From Sinorhizobium terangae (GTDB lineage Bacteria > Pseudomonadota > Alphaproteobacteria > Rhizobiales > Rhizobiaceae), in assembly GCF_029714365.1 (NCBI RefSeq), contig NZ_CP121659.1, forward strand, positions 2,480,001 through 2,544,000: a stretch of 64,000 nucleotides of DNA. Reading direction: 5' to 3'. The notes beneath the pieces were generated by a model, which searched no databases, was not told where the DNA came from, and saw only the letters and a list, made by a program, of their open reading frames with translations. The translations under genes were made by a program, and so were the position numbers. Below, in pieces: positions 55,919 to 64,000 of this stretch (position 1 is its first letter; each line of letters starts with the position of its first letter).

Positions 55919-56195
55919 TCAAGCTATGCGTTAGTCAAGCCGATCCTGGAGTCGGTTGATGATCTTCCTACAAAAGTGGTCGGGGACATAAAGCCCCCGT
56001 TGTGCTGGGTCAATCGCCCAGAGAGTGCGCGGCGCGCAGGGGCACATATCCCGCCAGCTATGCTTTCGAATATTATCGATATCGATGATTTGGACAGTGG
56101 TAAAATACTGCGGCTGATACCCCTCTGCCCTGTCGGGCAGAGGGGTATCAGCCTGCGCATGGGCAGCCGCGATTCGGTCGGATCGCGACGTTGCT
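55919..56195. other. intergenic region between ArsR operon and glpK
   Basis: 277 bases. Contains the perfect 18-base palindrome at 56113-56152. The frame through it is an artefact of the palindrome. Nothing else recognised. Confidence 0.4.
56113..56152. repeat. 18-bp perfect palindrome
   Basis: GCTGATACCCCTCTGCCC and its exact complement separated by TGTC. It is a very stable hairpin downstream of glpK, followed on the minus strand by a short T-rich stretch, so it may end glpK transcription. Similar CCCCTCTGCCC palindromes are common in rhizobia. Confidence 0.7.
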
Positions 56196-57689
56196 CTAAG
56201 CCGCGATCAGCGTCCGCTTGACGGCGCTGCGCCAGCCCTTGAGCTTCCCCTTGCGTGTCGCCTCGTCCATCTTGGGCTCAAAGCGCCGGTCGCGCGCCCA
56301 GGAGCTGGCGAACTCCTTCTGGCTTGGCCAGATGCCGGCGCGACTTCCGGCAAGCCAGGCAACACCAAGCGCCGTTGTCTCGAGAATCACGGGGCGATCG
56401 ACCGGCGCGTCGAGCAGGTCGGAGAGGCGCTGCATCGTCCAGTCGGACGCGACCATGCCGCCGTCGACGCGCAGCACCGTATCCTTGCCGCCGTTACGCC
56501 AGTCCTTGTGCATGGCCTCGAGCAGATCGCGGGTCTGATAGCAGACGGCTTCGAGCGCCGCCCGGGCAAACTCCGCCGGGCCCGTGTTGCGGGTCATGCC
56601 GAAAATCGCGCCGCGCGCGTCCGGGTCCCAGTGCGGCGCGCCGAGGCCGGTAAAGGCAGGCACGAGATAGACGTCCTGCGAGGGATCGGCGCTTTCGGCG
56701 AGCGTGCCAGTGTCCGGAGCCGCCTTGATCACCTTGAGGCCGTCGCGCAGCCATTGCACGGCCGCGCCGGCAACGAAGATCGAACCCTCGAGCGCATAGG
56801 TGGTCTCACCGTTGAGGCGATAGGCGATGGTGGTAAGCAGGCGGTTCTTCGAACGGACGATGTCCTTGCCGGTGTTGAGCAGCGCAAAGCAGCCGGTGCC
56901 GTAGGTCGATTTCAGCATGCCGGGCGTAAAGCATGCCTGACCGATCGTCGCCGCCTGCTGGTCGCCCGCAACGCCGAGGATCGGGATCGCCGCCCCGAAG
57001 AGCGCTGCATCGGTCACGCCGAAATCGGCGGCGCAATCCTTGACCTCCGGCAGCATCGCCCGCGGAACGCGCAGGATATCGAGCAGTTCGTCGTCCCAGG
57101 CATTGTCGGCGATGTTGTAGAGGAGCGTGCGCGATGCGTTGGTCGCGTCCGTGGCGAAGGACTTGCCGCCGGTAAGCCGCCAGATGAGGAAGGTGTCGAT
57201 CGTGCCGAAGCAAAGCTCGCCCTTTGCCGCGCGCGCATGCGCCCCCTTCACGTTCGAAAGCAGCCAGCTGAGCTTCGTGCCGGAGAAATAGGGATCAAGC
57301 AGCAGGCCGGTCTTTTTCGCAAAGGTCTTTTCCAGTCCCTTCTTCTTCAGCTTTTCACAGAAGGGCGCCGTGCGGCGGTCCTGCCAGACGATCGCATTGT
57401 GGATCGGTTTGCCGGTCTCGCGCTCCCACACGACCACCGTCTCGCGCTGGTTCGTGATGCCGATTGCGGCGATCTCGCTCGCCGAGATGCCGGCCTTTTC
57501 GATCGCCTCCTTGACGGTAAAGAGAACCGTTTGCCAGATTTCCTCCGGGTCGTGCTCGACCCAGCCCGATTTCGGGAAATGCTGCTTGAATTCCTTCTGG
57601 CCGACGCCAGCGACCTTCTGCTTGCGGTCGAAAACGATCGCCCGGCTCGATGTCGTGCCCTGATCGATCGCGAGAATATATTCGCCCAT
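56196..57689 (-). CDS. glpK: glycerol kinase
   Basis: A 497-residue FGGY kinase: [15 protein letters not shown] (ATP/glycerol loop), [44 protein letters not shown] and [10 protein letters not shown]. Converts glycerol to glycerol-3-phosphate. Strong GGAGGGG before the ATG. Divergent from bdhA; this glpK-bdhA linkage is known from S. meliloti pSymB. Confidence 0.97.
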   Translation of the reverse strand: MGEYILAIDQGTTSSRAIVFDRKQKVAGVGQKEFKQHFPKSGWVEHDPEEIWQTVLFTVKEAIEKAGISASEIAAIGITNQRETVVVWERETGKPIHNAIVWQDRRTAPFCEKLKKKGLEKTFAKKTGLLLDPYFSGTKLSWLLSNVKGAHARAAKGELCFGTIDTFLIWRLTGGKSFATDATNASRTLLYNIADNAWDDELLDILRVPRAMLPEVKDCAADFGVTDAALFGAAIPILGVAGDQQAATIGQACFTPGMLKSTYGTGCFALLNTGKDIVRSKNRLLTTIAYRLNGETTYALEGSIFVAGAAVQWLRDGLKVIKAAPDTGTLAESADPSQDVYLVPAFTGLGAPHWDPDARGAIFGMTRNTGPAEFARAALEAVCYQTRDLLEAMHKDWRNGGKDTVLRVDGGMVASDWTMQRLSDLLDAPVDRPVILETTALGVAWLAGSRAGIWPSQKEFASSWARDRRFEPKMDEATRKGKLKGWRSAVKRTLIAA

Positions 57690-57992
57690 GCGCCCCTCCC
57701 CGGCCTAATTCGACGTCGCGCCTTCCTCAACGACGACATTCGAAAAACTTCAATACGACGGAAAAACGAATGTCAAACGAAAACGAAACGCAATCCCGCC
57801 GCTCCTCCAACGGCGTCAAATCTGCGTTGGCAATCCGAAAAACACAATTGTCACTCGTGCATTTTTCCGCGTAGGTTGACACTGTTGCAGCGCAAAACCG
57901 AAGCGACGGCGGAAGGACGAACAGCGCGGCGAGTTTCGCCCGCGATCCGCTTCGACCGGCGCAAAGAGCGGCAGCGCGAGGGAGAGAACGAA
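57690..57992. promoter_or_regulatory. glpK-bdhA divergent control region
   Basis: 303 bases with A/C-rich repeats of the form AAACGAAA (AAACGAAAACGAAACG near 57776-57790) and ACATTCG/CGAATGT arms at 57736 and 57767. DeoR/GlpR-type regulators use such TTTCG-rich sites, so these are candidate operators for glpK. TTGACA at 57875 might be a -35 for bdhA, but no good -10 follows. No gene. Confidence 0.45.
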
Positions 57993-58769
57993 ATGACGAA
58001 AACTGCGGTCATAACAGGTTCGACGAGCGGCATCGGTCTGGCGATTGCCAAAGCTTTCGCGAAGACCGGCGCAAATATCGTGCTGAATGGCTTCGGTGCG
58101 CCGGACGAGATCAGGGCGGTGACGGACGACGTCGCCGGGCTCGGAAGCGGCACGGTCATCTATCATCCCGCGGACATGACGAAGCCCGACGAGATCGCCG
58201 ATCTGATGGCGACCGCTGCGGCGCGCTTCGGCGGCGTCGATATCCTCGTCAACAATGCCGGCGTGCAACATGTCGAGAAGGTCGAAGACTTTCCGGTCGA
58301 GCAATGGGACCGCATCATCGCCATCAATCTCTCGTCGTCCTTCCACACCATCCGCGCCGCGCTGCCGGGCATGAAGAAGAAAGGCTGGGGGCGGATCATC
58401 AATATCGCCTCCGCGCACGGGCTCGTCGCCTCGCCGTTCAAGTCCGCCTATGTCGCGGCCAAGCACGGTATCATGGGCCTCACGAAGACGGTTGCGCTGG
58501 AGGTCGCGGAAAACGGCATCACCGCGAACTCGATCTGCCCCGGCTACGTGCTGACGCCGCTCGTCGAGAAGCAGATCCCGGACCAGGCGAGGACGCGCGG
58601 CATCACGGAGGCGCAGGTGGTTAACGACGTGATGCTCAAGGGCCAGCCGACCAAGAAATTCATAACGGTCGAGCAAGTGGCATCGCTGGCGCTCTATCTT
58701 GCAAGCGACGATGCCGCACAGATCACCGGCACGCATGTCTCGATGGATGGCGGCTGGACCGCGCAGTAG
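57993..58769 (+). CDS. bdhA: 3-hydroxybutyrate dehydrogenase
   Basis: A 258-residue SDR. Cofactor loop GSTSGIG (9-15), NNAG (87-90), and catalytic Ser140, Tyr153 and Lys157 with Asn112. Oxidises D-3-hydroxybutyrate to acetoacetate with NAD+, part of poly-hydroxybutyrate breakdown. Start at 57993 with GGGAGAG. In S. meliloti it is the first gene of the bdhA-xdhA2-xdhB2 mixed-function operon (established). Confidence 0.96.
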   Translation: MTKTAVITGSTSGIGLAIAKAFAKTGANIVLNGFGAPDEIRAVTDDVAGLGSGTVIYHPADMTKPDEIADLMATAAARFGGVDILVNNAGVQHVEKVEDFPVEQWDRIIAINLSSSFHTIRAALPGMKKKGWGRIINIASAHGLVASPFKSAYVAAKHGIMGLTKTVALEVAENGITANSICPGYVLTPLVEKQIPDQARTRGITEAQVVNDVMLKGQPTKKFITVEQVASLALYLASDDAAQITGTHVSMDGGWTAQ

Positions 58770-58820
58770 AGCGGCCTAAGTGAACGTATGAGCGGTTTCC
58801 ATAAGCATCCCGCTCCACCG

Positions 58821-58921
58821 ACAGCACCGCGCTTCTTGTCAGACGCATGAAGCACCTGTAGCACTTTGAATTGCTGCATGTTTTTATCCATATATCGTCT
58901 ACGGTTATGGGAACATGCAGC
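58821..58921. repeat. intergenic mosaic repeat (copy 5, long form)
   Basis: CAGCACCGCGCTTC / GACGCATGAAGCACCTGTAG followed by CACTTTGAATTGCTGCATG and ending GGGAACATGCAGC. It has the same layout as the choX-choW copy. It fills most of the bdhA-xdhA spacer, and excludes the upstream ATG at 58871 as the xdhA start. Confidence 0.75.
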
Positions 58922-58939
58922 AGCCACGGAATGATTGGC

Positions 58940-60430
58940 ATGGCACAGGCATCCGATAGCATCCGCTTCATCCTGAACGACACCGAAGTCGCCCTTTCGG
59001 ACGTCTCGCCGACCGCAACCCTGCTCGACTATCTGAGGCTGGAGCGGCGGCTGACCGGCACCAAGGAAGGCTGCGCCGAAGGCGATTGCGGCGCCTGCAC
59101 GGTTCTGGTCGGCCGTCTTTCGAACGATGGCGAGAACGGTGAAAGGCTCGTCTACGAAAGCGTCAACGCCTGCATCCGCTTTGTCGGCTCGCTGAACGCG
59201 ACGCATATCGTGAGCGTCGAGCACCTCGCGGCCCAGGACGGCACGCTCCATCCGGTGCAGCAGGCGATGGTCGATTTCCACGGTTCGCAATGCGGCTTCT
59301 GCACGCCGGGCTTCGTCATGTCGCTCTATGGCCTGTGGCTGACGAATGAAAATCCGAGCCGGGCCGCGATCGAAAAGGCGCTGCAAGGCAATCTCTGTCG
59401 TTGCACCGGCTATGAGCCGATCGTGCGGGCGGCTGAAGCCGCAGCGCGGGAACGCCCATCGGCGATATTCGATCCGATCACCCGTACGCGGGAAGCGGTC
59501 ACCGCACGGTTGAAAGCGCTCCGTTCCACGGAAACGATCGTGATCCGCAAGGGCGAGGACTGTCTGATCGTGCCGGCGGACGCGACGGGACTCGCAACGG
59601 TGCTCGACGAACATCCGACCGCGACGATCGTCGCAGGCGCAACCGATGTCGGCCTCTGGGTGACGAAGCAGATGCGACCGCTCAATCCGGCGGTGTTCAT
59701 CAACGGCATCGCCGAACTCCAGCGGATCGAGCGCACGGAAGTGGGTCTGACGATTGGCGCCGGCGTCAGCTACACCGCCGCGTTCGATGCCCTATCCAAA
59801 GCCTACCCAGCCTTCGGCCAACTCATCGATCGCATCGGTGGCGAACAGGTCCGCAACATGGGCACGATCGGCGGCAACATCGCCAATGGCTCGCCGATCG
59901 GCGACAGCCCGCCACCGCTGATCGTGCTCGGCGCATCGGTCAGCCTGCGATCGAAGAACGGCGCCCGCACGATGCCGCTCGAGGACTTTTTCATCGCCTA
60001 CGGCAAGCAGGATCGCAAGCCGGGCGAATTCGTCGAAAGCATCTTCGTTCCCACATTGCCCGAAGGCGATCACTTCGCCGCCTACAAGGTCTCCAAGCGC
60101 CGCGACGAGGATATCTCCGCCCTCCTCGGCGCCTTCCGAGTCTCGCTTGACGAAGACAACCGCGTCCGCACCGCCCTCGTCGCCTTCGGCGGCATGGCCG
60201 CAACGCCGAAGCGGGCGAAGGCCGTCGAGGCGGCCCTCATCGGCCAGCCCTGGAGCGAGGAGACCATTCATGCGGCGCAAGCGGCTCTCGAGAGCGACTA
60301 CCAGCCGATCACCGACTGGCGCGCCACGAGCGCCTATCGCATGCTGGCGGCAAAGAACCTGCTAATGCGCTTTTTCCTGGAAAGCACGGGCGAGACTGTT
60401 CAACTCCAGCGGTTCGAGGATGTGGCATGA
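58940..60430 (+). CDS. xdhA: xanthine dehydrogenase small subunit (2Fe-2S/FAD)
   Basis: A 496-residue protein. Two 2Fe-2S sites: Cys45, 50, 53 and 78 in GCAEGDCGACTV and CIRF; Cys118, 121, 153 and 155 in QCGFCTPGF and LCRCTGYEP. FAD domain from about 190 with TIVAGATDVGLWVTKQM and NMGTIGGNIANGSPIGDSPP. GGA lies 9 bases before the ATG at 58940. Pairs with XdhB to oxidise hypoxanthine and xanthine. Confidence 0.94.
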   Translation: MAQASDSIRFILNDTEVALSDVSPTATLLDYLRLERRLTGTKEGCAEGDCGACTVLVGRLSNDGENGERLVYESVNACIRFVGSLNATHIVSVEHLAAQDGTLHPVQQAMVDFHGSQCGFCTPGFVMSLYGLWLTNENPSRAAIEKALQGNLCRCTGYEPIVRAAEAAARERPSAIFDPITRTREAVTARLKALRSTETIVIRKGEDCLIVPADATGLATVLDEHPTATIVAGATDVGLWVTKQMRPLNPAVFINGIAELQRIERTEVGLTIGAGVSYTAAFDALSKAYPAFGQLIDRIGGEQVRNMGTIGGNIANGSPIGDSPPPLIVLGASVSLRSKNGARTMPLEDFFIAYGKQDRKPGEFVESIFVPTLPEGDHFAAYKVSKRRDEDISALLGAFRVSLDEDNRVRTALVAFGGMAATPKRAKAVEAALIGQPWSEETIHAAQAALESDYQPITDWRATSAYRMLAAKNLLMRFFLESTGETVQLQRFEDVA

Positions 60431-60460
60431 GCGCCTGTCTCGACGTTGGTAGGTTGGGAT

Positions 60461-60583
60461 TGCCCCTCACCCTAACCCTCTCCCCGCTCGCGGGGCGAGG
60501 GGACAAGGGCGGCGCGGCAAAGTCCCTTCTCCCCGTCGGAACGGGGAGAAGGTGGCCGGCAGGCCGGATGAGGGGCGCTTTCT
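60461..60583. repeat. composite palindromic repeat in xdhA-xdhB spacer
   Basis: CTCTCCCCGC-TC-GCGGGGCGAGG followed by CTTCTCCCCG-TCGGAA-CGGGGAGAAG and GGCCGGCAGGCCGG. This multi-hairpin block is a known rhizobial intergenic element type and separates two genes that are normally adjacent. Confidence 0.8.
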
Positions 60584-60601
60584 TCGAAAGGAATCGACGA
60601 G

Positions 60602-62938
60602 ATGGATAAGTCCACCTTCGAAGAGCAGACCACCATTTCTGGCCCGATGCACACGCGGCTCCGCCACGACAGCGCCCACAAGCACGTCGCGGGGACGGCC
60701 GATTATATCGACGACATGCCCGAGCCCGCCGGCACGCTGCATGGCGCGTTGGGCCTCACCGATCGCGCTCATGCGGAAATCCTGGAGATGGACCTCTCCG
60801 CCGTTGCCGCGTTGCCCGGTGTTGTCTGCGTGCTGAGCGCAAGCGACATGCCGCATTCCAACGACATCAGCCCGAGCCACCTGCACGACGAGCCGGTGCT
60901 GGCCGACGGCCGCGTGCAGTTCCATGGCCAACCGGCCTTCGCCGTGATCGCGGAAACGCGCGAGATTGCGCGTCGCGCCGCGCGGCTCGCCAAGATCACG
61001 TACCGCGACCTGCCGCATCTGATCGATGTAGCCGACGCCATGGTCCAGGGCGGCGAACTCGTGACGCAGCCGCTGACGCTCCAGCGCGGCGACGCGGAAG
61101 GAGAACTGGAACGAGCGCCGCGCCGGCTGAAGGGGCAGATGCGGATTGGCGGCCAGGAGCACTTCTATCTGGAAGGGCACATAGCCCTCGCCATCCCCGG
61201 AGAAGACGACGAGATGACCGTCTGGTCCTCGACGCAGCATCCAAGCGAAATCCAGCACATGGTCGCGCATGTGCTGGGCGTGCCGTCCAACGCCGTTACG
61301 GTGAACGTGCGCCGCATGGGCGGCGGCTTTGGCGGCAAGGAGACGCAGGGCAACCAGTTCGCGGCGCTTGCCGCCGTCGCCGCGCGAAAGCTTCGCCGCG
61401 CCGTGAAATTCCGCCCGGATCGCGACGACGACATGATGGCGACCGGCAAGCGCCACGATTTCCTCGTCGACTATGATGTCGGCTTTGACGACGAAGGGCG
61501 CATCCATGCCGTCCATGCGAACTATGCCGCCCGTTGCGGCTACTCCTCCGATCTCTCGGGCCCGGTGACCGATCGGGCGCTCTTCCATGCCGACAGCTCC
61601 TATTCCTACCCGCATGTGAAGCTGACCTCGCAGCCGCTGAAAACCAACACGGTTTCCAACACCGCCTATCGCGGCTTCGGGGGACCGCAGGGCATGGTCG
61701 GCGCCGAGCGGATTATCGAGGAGATCGCCTACGCCCTCGGCAAGGATCCGCTCGAAATCCGCAAGCTCAATTTCTACGGAGAGAAAGGGTCCGGTCGCGA
61801 TGTCACGCCCTACCACCAGAAGATCGAGGACAATATCATCCATCGGATCGTCGGCGAGCTGGAGGCCAGCGCCGATTACCAGGCGCGCCGCGCGGCGATC
61901 ATCGATTTCAACAAGTCGAGCCGGGTGATCCGGAAGGGCATCGCGCTGACGCCCGTCAAGTTCGGAATCTCTTTCACCATGACCGCCTTCAACCAGGCGG
62001 GCGCGCTGGTGCATATCTATCAGGATGGCTCCGTCCACCTCAATCATGGCGGCACCGAGATGGGACAGGGCCTGTATACCAAGGTGGCCCAGGTCCTCGC
62101 CGACAGCTTCCAGATCGATATCGACCGGGTGAAGATCACCGCGACGACGACCGGCAAGGTGCCGAACACGTCGGCGACCGCGGCGTCGTCGGGCTCAGAC
62201 CTCAACGGCATGGCCGCCTTCGATGCGGCCCGCCAGATCAAGGACCGTCTCGTCGCCTTCGCCGCCGAGCGCTGGCAAACCACCCCCGAACACGTCACTT
62301 TCGTGGCGAATCATGTGAAGATCGGTGAGGAGCTCGTGCCCTTCCCGGATTTCATCCGCCAGGCTTACACGGCGCGCATTCAGCTCTCCGCCGCCGGCTT
62401 CTACAAGACGCCGAAGATCCACTGGGATCGCGCGACGGGGCGCGGCACGCCATTCTACTATTTCGCCTACGGCGCCGCCGTCTCCGAGGTCTCGATCGAC
62501 ACGCTGACGGGGGAATACCTTATCGACCGCGTCGACGTGCTGCACGATGTCGGCCGCTCGCTCAATCCGGCGATCGACCTCGGCCAGATCGAAGGCGGCT
62601 TTGTCCAGGGCATGGGCTGGCTGACGACGGAAGAGCTCTGGTGGGATGAAAAGGGCCGCTTGAGGACGCACGCGCCCTCGACCTACAAGATTCCGCTCGC
62701 CTCGGACCGGCCGAAAATCTTTAATGTGCGGCTCGCCGAGTGGTCGGAGAATGCCGAGAAAACCATCGGGCAATCGAAGGCGGTCGGGGAACCGCCCTTC
62801 ATGCTGCCGATCTCCGTGCTGGAGGCTCTATCGATGGCGGTCGCCAGTGTCGCCGACTACCGCGAGTGCCCTCGCCTCGATACGCCGGCGACGCCGGAAC
62901 GGATTTTGATGGCGGTGGAACGGCTGAGACGGATGTGA
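60602..62938 (+). CDS. xdhB: xanthine dehydrogenase large subunit (Mo-pterin)
   Basis: A 778-residue subunit. Mo-pterin binding segments RRMGGGFGGKE, YRGFGGPQG and GGTEMGQGLYTK; catalytic Glu730 in GQSKAVGEPPF. AAGGA before the ATG. It follows xdhA after a 171-base repeat-filled spacer. No xdhC (maturation) gene follows; a small gene and LysR do. Confidence 0.95.
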   Translation: MDKSTFEEQTTISGPMHTRLRHDSAHKHVAGTADYIDDMPEPAGTLHGALGLTDRAHAEILEMDLSAVAALPGVVCVLSASDMPHSNDISPSHLHDEPVLADGRVQFHGQPAFAVIAETREIARRAARLAKITYRDLPHLIDVADAMVQGGELVTQPLTLQRGDAEGELERAPRRLKGQMRIGGQEHFYLEGHIALAIPGEDDEMTVWSSTQHPSEIQHMVAHVLGVPSNAVTVNVRRMGGGFGGKETQGNQFAALAAVAARKLRRAVKFRPDRDDDMMATGKRHDFLVDYDVGFDDEGRIHAVHANYAARCGYSSDLSGPVTDRALFHADSSYSYPHVKLTSQPLKTNTVSNTAYRGFGGPQGMVGAERIIEEIAYALGKDPLEIRKLNFYGEKGSGRDVTPYHQKIEDNIIHRIVGELEASADYQARRAAIIDFNKSSRVIRKGIALTPVKFGISFTMTAFNQAGALVHIYQDGSVHLNHGGTEMGQGLYTKVAQVLADSFQIDIDRVKITATTTGKVPNTSATAASSGSDLNGMAAFDAARQIKDRLVAFAAERWQTTPEHVTFVANHVKIGEELVPFPDFIRQAYTARIQLSAAGFYKTPKIHWDRATGRGTPFYYFAYGAAVSEVSIDTLTGEYLIDRVDVLHDVGRSLNPAIDLGQIEGGFVQGMGWLTTEELWWDEKGRLRTHAPSTYKIPLASDRPKIFNVRLAEWSENAEKTIGQSKAVGEPPFMLPISVLEALSMAVASVADYRECPRLDTPATPERILMAVERLRRM

Positions 62939-62962
62939 GGCCTCCAAAGACGGCCCCTCGCC

Positions 62963-63154
62963 CTACCGGAACATCTCGTCCTCCCGCCGGGGCGCGCCCC
63001 AATCCATGAAACCCATGTCTCTTTTCATGTGATCGGACAAGACCCTGATGTCCAGTCTCGGATTCGGGCGAAACAGGATCGAAGCCAGTCGCGAAATCGG
63101 ATCGATTGAAAGAAATACTTTTCTTTCAGGGTGTTCCAATGCGTCGCAAGTCAT
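62963..63154 (-). CDS. small DUF1127-like protein (63 aa)
   Basis: A 63-residue frame starting at ATG 63154 with AAAGGTG as ribosome site. The C-terminal half (LDIRVLSDHMKRDMGFMDW) resembles the L-S-D-x-M-x-R-D-x-G-F pattern of small DUF1127-like proteins. It converges with xdhB and is divergent from the LysR gene. The longer frame from 63226 is possible but its SD would be missing. The SD sits inside a hairpin (next entry). Confidence 0.6.
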   Translation of the reverse strand: MTCDALEHPERKVFLSIDPISRLASILFRPNPRLDIRVLSDHMKRDMGFMDWGAPRREDEMFR

Positions 63155-63157
63155 TTT

Positions 63158-63208
63158 AGCACCTTTGAAGTTGCTGAATTCGACTTGCAGCATGGCGCCA
63201 AAGGTGCT
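63158..63208 (-). promoter_or_regulatory. hairpin covering the ribosome binding site of the small gene
   Basis: On the minus strand AGCACCTTTG pairs exactly with CAAAGGTGCT (10 base pairs), with an inner TGCTG/CAGCA stem. The distal arm is the small gene's SD sequence and ends 3 bases before its ATG. This would block translation unless opened. Confidence 0.55.
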
Positions 63209-63255
63209 CGAATTCCAATCGAACATCCGTCTGCATGCATCAAGAGCACTTATCC

Positions 63256-64000
63256 ATGAAAATGTCGAAGCAGTTCCCGCTGAACGCGCTAAGGGTCTTC
63301 GAGGCCACGGCCCGGCTCGGCAGTTTCACCAAGGCGGGCGACGAGCTCGGCATGACGCAGACGGCCGTCAGCTATCAGATCAAGCTCATCGAGGAGAATG
63401 TCGGTGAACCGCTGTTCCTGAGGCGCCCGCGGCAAATCACGCTGACGGAAGTGGGCCACCGGCTGGCGCCCAGGGTGACGGAAGCATTCGAGATGCTGCA
63501 GGAGGCGGTTGCCTCGGCGCGCGGCGACGCGGCATCCGCCCTGCTCATCAGTTCGACTGCGACCTTCGCGTCACAATGGCTCGCCCGCCATATCGGCTCA
63601 TTCCAGCTCGCCCATCCCAACATCGCCGTTCGGCTCTCGGCGAACGATGCGATGATCGATTTCAGCAAAGAGGCAGTGGACGTGGCGATCCGGTCCGGGT
63701 TGGGCGAATGGCCGGGTCTCGTCAGCCATCGGCTGATGAAGGTGGAGTTTGCACCCATGCTCAGTCCGGCGCTCGCTTCGACGGTCGGCGGGGTGAACGA
63801 ACCGCGAGACCTCCTGAAGCTCCGCATCATCGACCCTCAAGACCGTTGGTGGCCACTATGGTTTCGTGCCGCCGGCGTCCGCGATCCGGATCTCGAAGGT
63901 CGGGTTCCGACGCGGCTCGGCGCCCAATCCTTCGAGGCAGGCGCGGCGATCGCTGGGCAAGGTGTGGCGATCCTCACTCCTCAATTCTACGCCGATGACG
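63256..64000 (+). CDS. LysR-family regulator, GcvA-like (truncated by right edge)
   Basis: Frame from ATG 63256 is open to base 64000 (248 codons). N-terminal HTH: FPLNALRVFEATARLGSFTK and GMTQTAVSYQIKLIEENVGE. The substrate-binding domain begins near 92 with LLISSTATFASQWLARHIGS; AVDVAIRSGLGEWPG is typical of GcvA-like regulators. It is divergent from the small gene, and its targets may include it or xdhAB. The C-terminus is missing from the window. Confidence 0.9.
   Translation, partial: MKMSKQFPLNALRVFEATARLGSFTKAGDELGMTQTAVSYQIKLIEENVGEPLFLRRPRQITLTEVGHRLAPRVTEAFEMLQEAVASARGDAASALLISSTATFASQWLARHIGSFQLAHPNIAVRLSANDAMIDFSKEAVDVAIRSGLGEWPGLVSHRLMKVEFAPMLSPALASTVGGVNEPRDLLKLRIIDPQDRWWPLWFRAAGVRDPDLEGRVPTRLGAQSFEAGAAIAGQGVAILTPQFYADD

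Noticed and set aside
55924..56160. Small minus-strand frame with repeated IPLCPTGQRGI
   Set aside because: It is produced by the perfect palindrome at 56113-56152.
56508..57992. Plus-strand frame running through glpK into bdhA
   Set aside because: The part before 57993 is the reverse of glpK. The real bdhA start has a good ribosome site and gives the standard 258 residues.
58871..58939. ATG at 58871 as xdhA start
   Set aside because: The extra residues come from the mosaic repeat; ATG 58940 has a GGA site 9 bases upstream.
1..64000. tRNA-Arg gene expected near der, other RNA genes, IS elements, CRISPR, prophage
   Set aside because: I scanned intergenic parts by eye for tRNA T-loop motifs, transposase signatures and regularly spaced repeats and found none; the tRNA may lie outside the window.

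Overview
The window reads as chromosome of a fast-growing rhizobium of the Sinorhizobium/Ensifer group. Base composition is GC-rich throughout. The gene content is typical of that group: a fused TrpE(G) anthranilate synthase behind a WWW leader peptide, a ShmR-type haem receptor, the choXWV choline uptake genes, nolR, bacA, and the bdhA-xdhA-xdhB group. Intergenic spacers carry dispersed palindromic mosaic repeats of the rhizobial kind. I see no phage, insertion sequence, CRISPR array, rRNA or tRNA. Almost all of it is ordinary vertically inherited chromosome.

Layout. 1-1609 (minus): DUF1285, Nudix and the start of a CCA-type nucleotidyltransferase, overlapping each other. 1874-9168 (plus): MoxR ATPase, DUF58, two large membrane proteins and a GNAT, a Bat-like envelope cluster. 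9197-14848: a GNAT, glutathionyl-hydroquinone reductase, Nudix, phosphoesterase, a TPR lipoprotein-size protein, and an ECF sigma/anti-sigma pair. 14849-22410 (mostly minus): leuA with a leucine-rich leader, a ClpP-like protease, queF, a cation efflux protein, and trpE(G) with its trpL attenuator. 22524-28375: ShmR receptor, extensin-like protein, DUF1993, and fhs. 28466-35252 (minus): a five-gene operon of unknown function around a membrane-associated AAA+ ATPase, followed by tdk. 36440-40846: choXWV, a HugZ-like protein, and nolR. 40988-45752: omega-amino-acid aminotransferase, adenine deaminase, and alpha-glucosidase. 45940-52723: der with a YfgM-like TPR protein, NnrU-like protein, polysaccharide deacetylase, BacA, and an MFS carrier. 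52819-55887: methionine aminopeptidase, a luciferase-like monooxygenase, and an ArsR/SRPBCC/small membrane protein operon. 56196-64000: glpK divergent from bdhA-xdhA-xdhB, then a small DUF1127-like gene divergent from a GcvA-type LysR regulator cut by the window edge.

How the genes work together. Several blocks deal with nutrient capture and carbon storage: choline uptake, haem uptake, glycerol phosphorylation, 3-hydroxybutyrate and purine oxidation. Others handle amino-acid synthesis under leader-peptide control (trp clearly, leu probably). Symbiosis-relevant genes are nolR and bacA. In S. meliloti 1021, der (engA), bacA, glpK and bdhA-xdhA2-xdhB2 lie on pSymB while trpE(G), shmR, choXWV and nolR are chromosomal. 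Here they are within one 64 kb stretch, which agrees with the published view that the engA-bacA region was originally chromosomal. The best candidate for an undescribed system is the five-gene AAA+ operon at 28466-35252.
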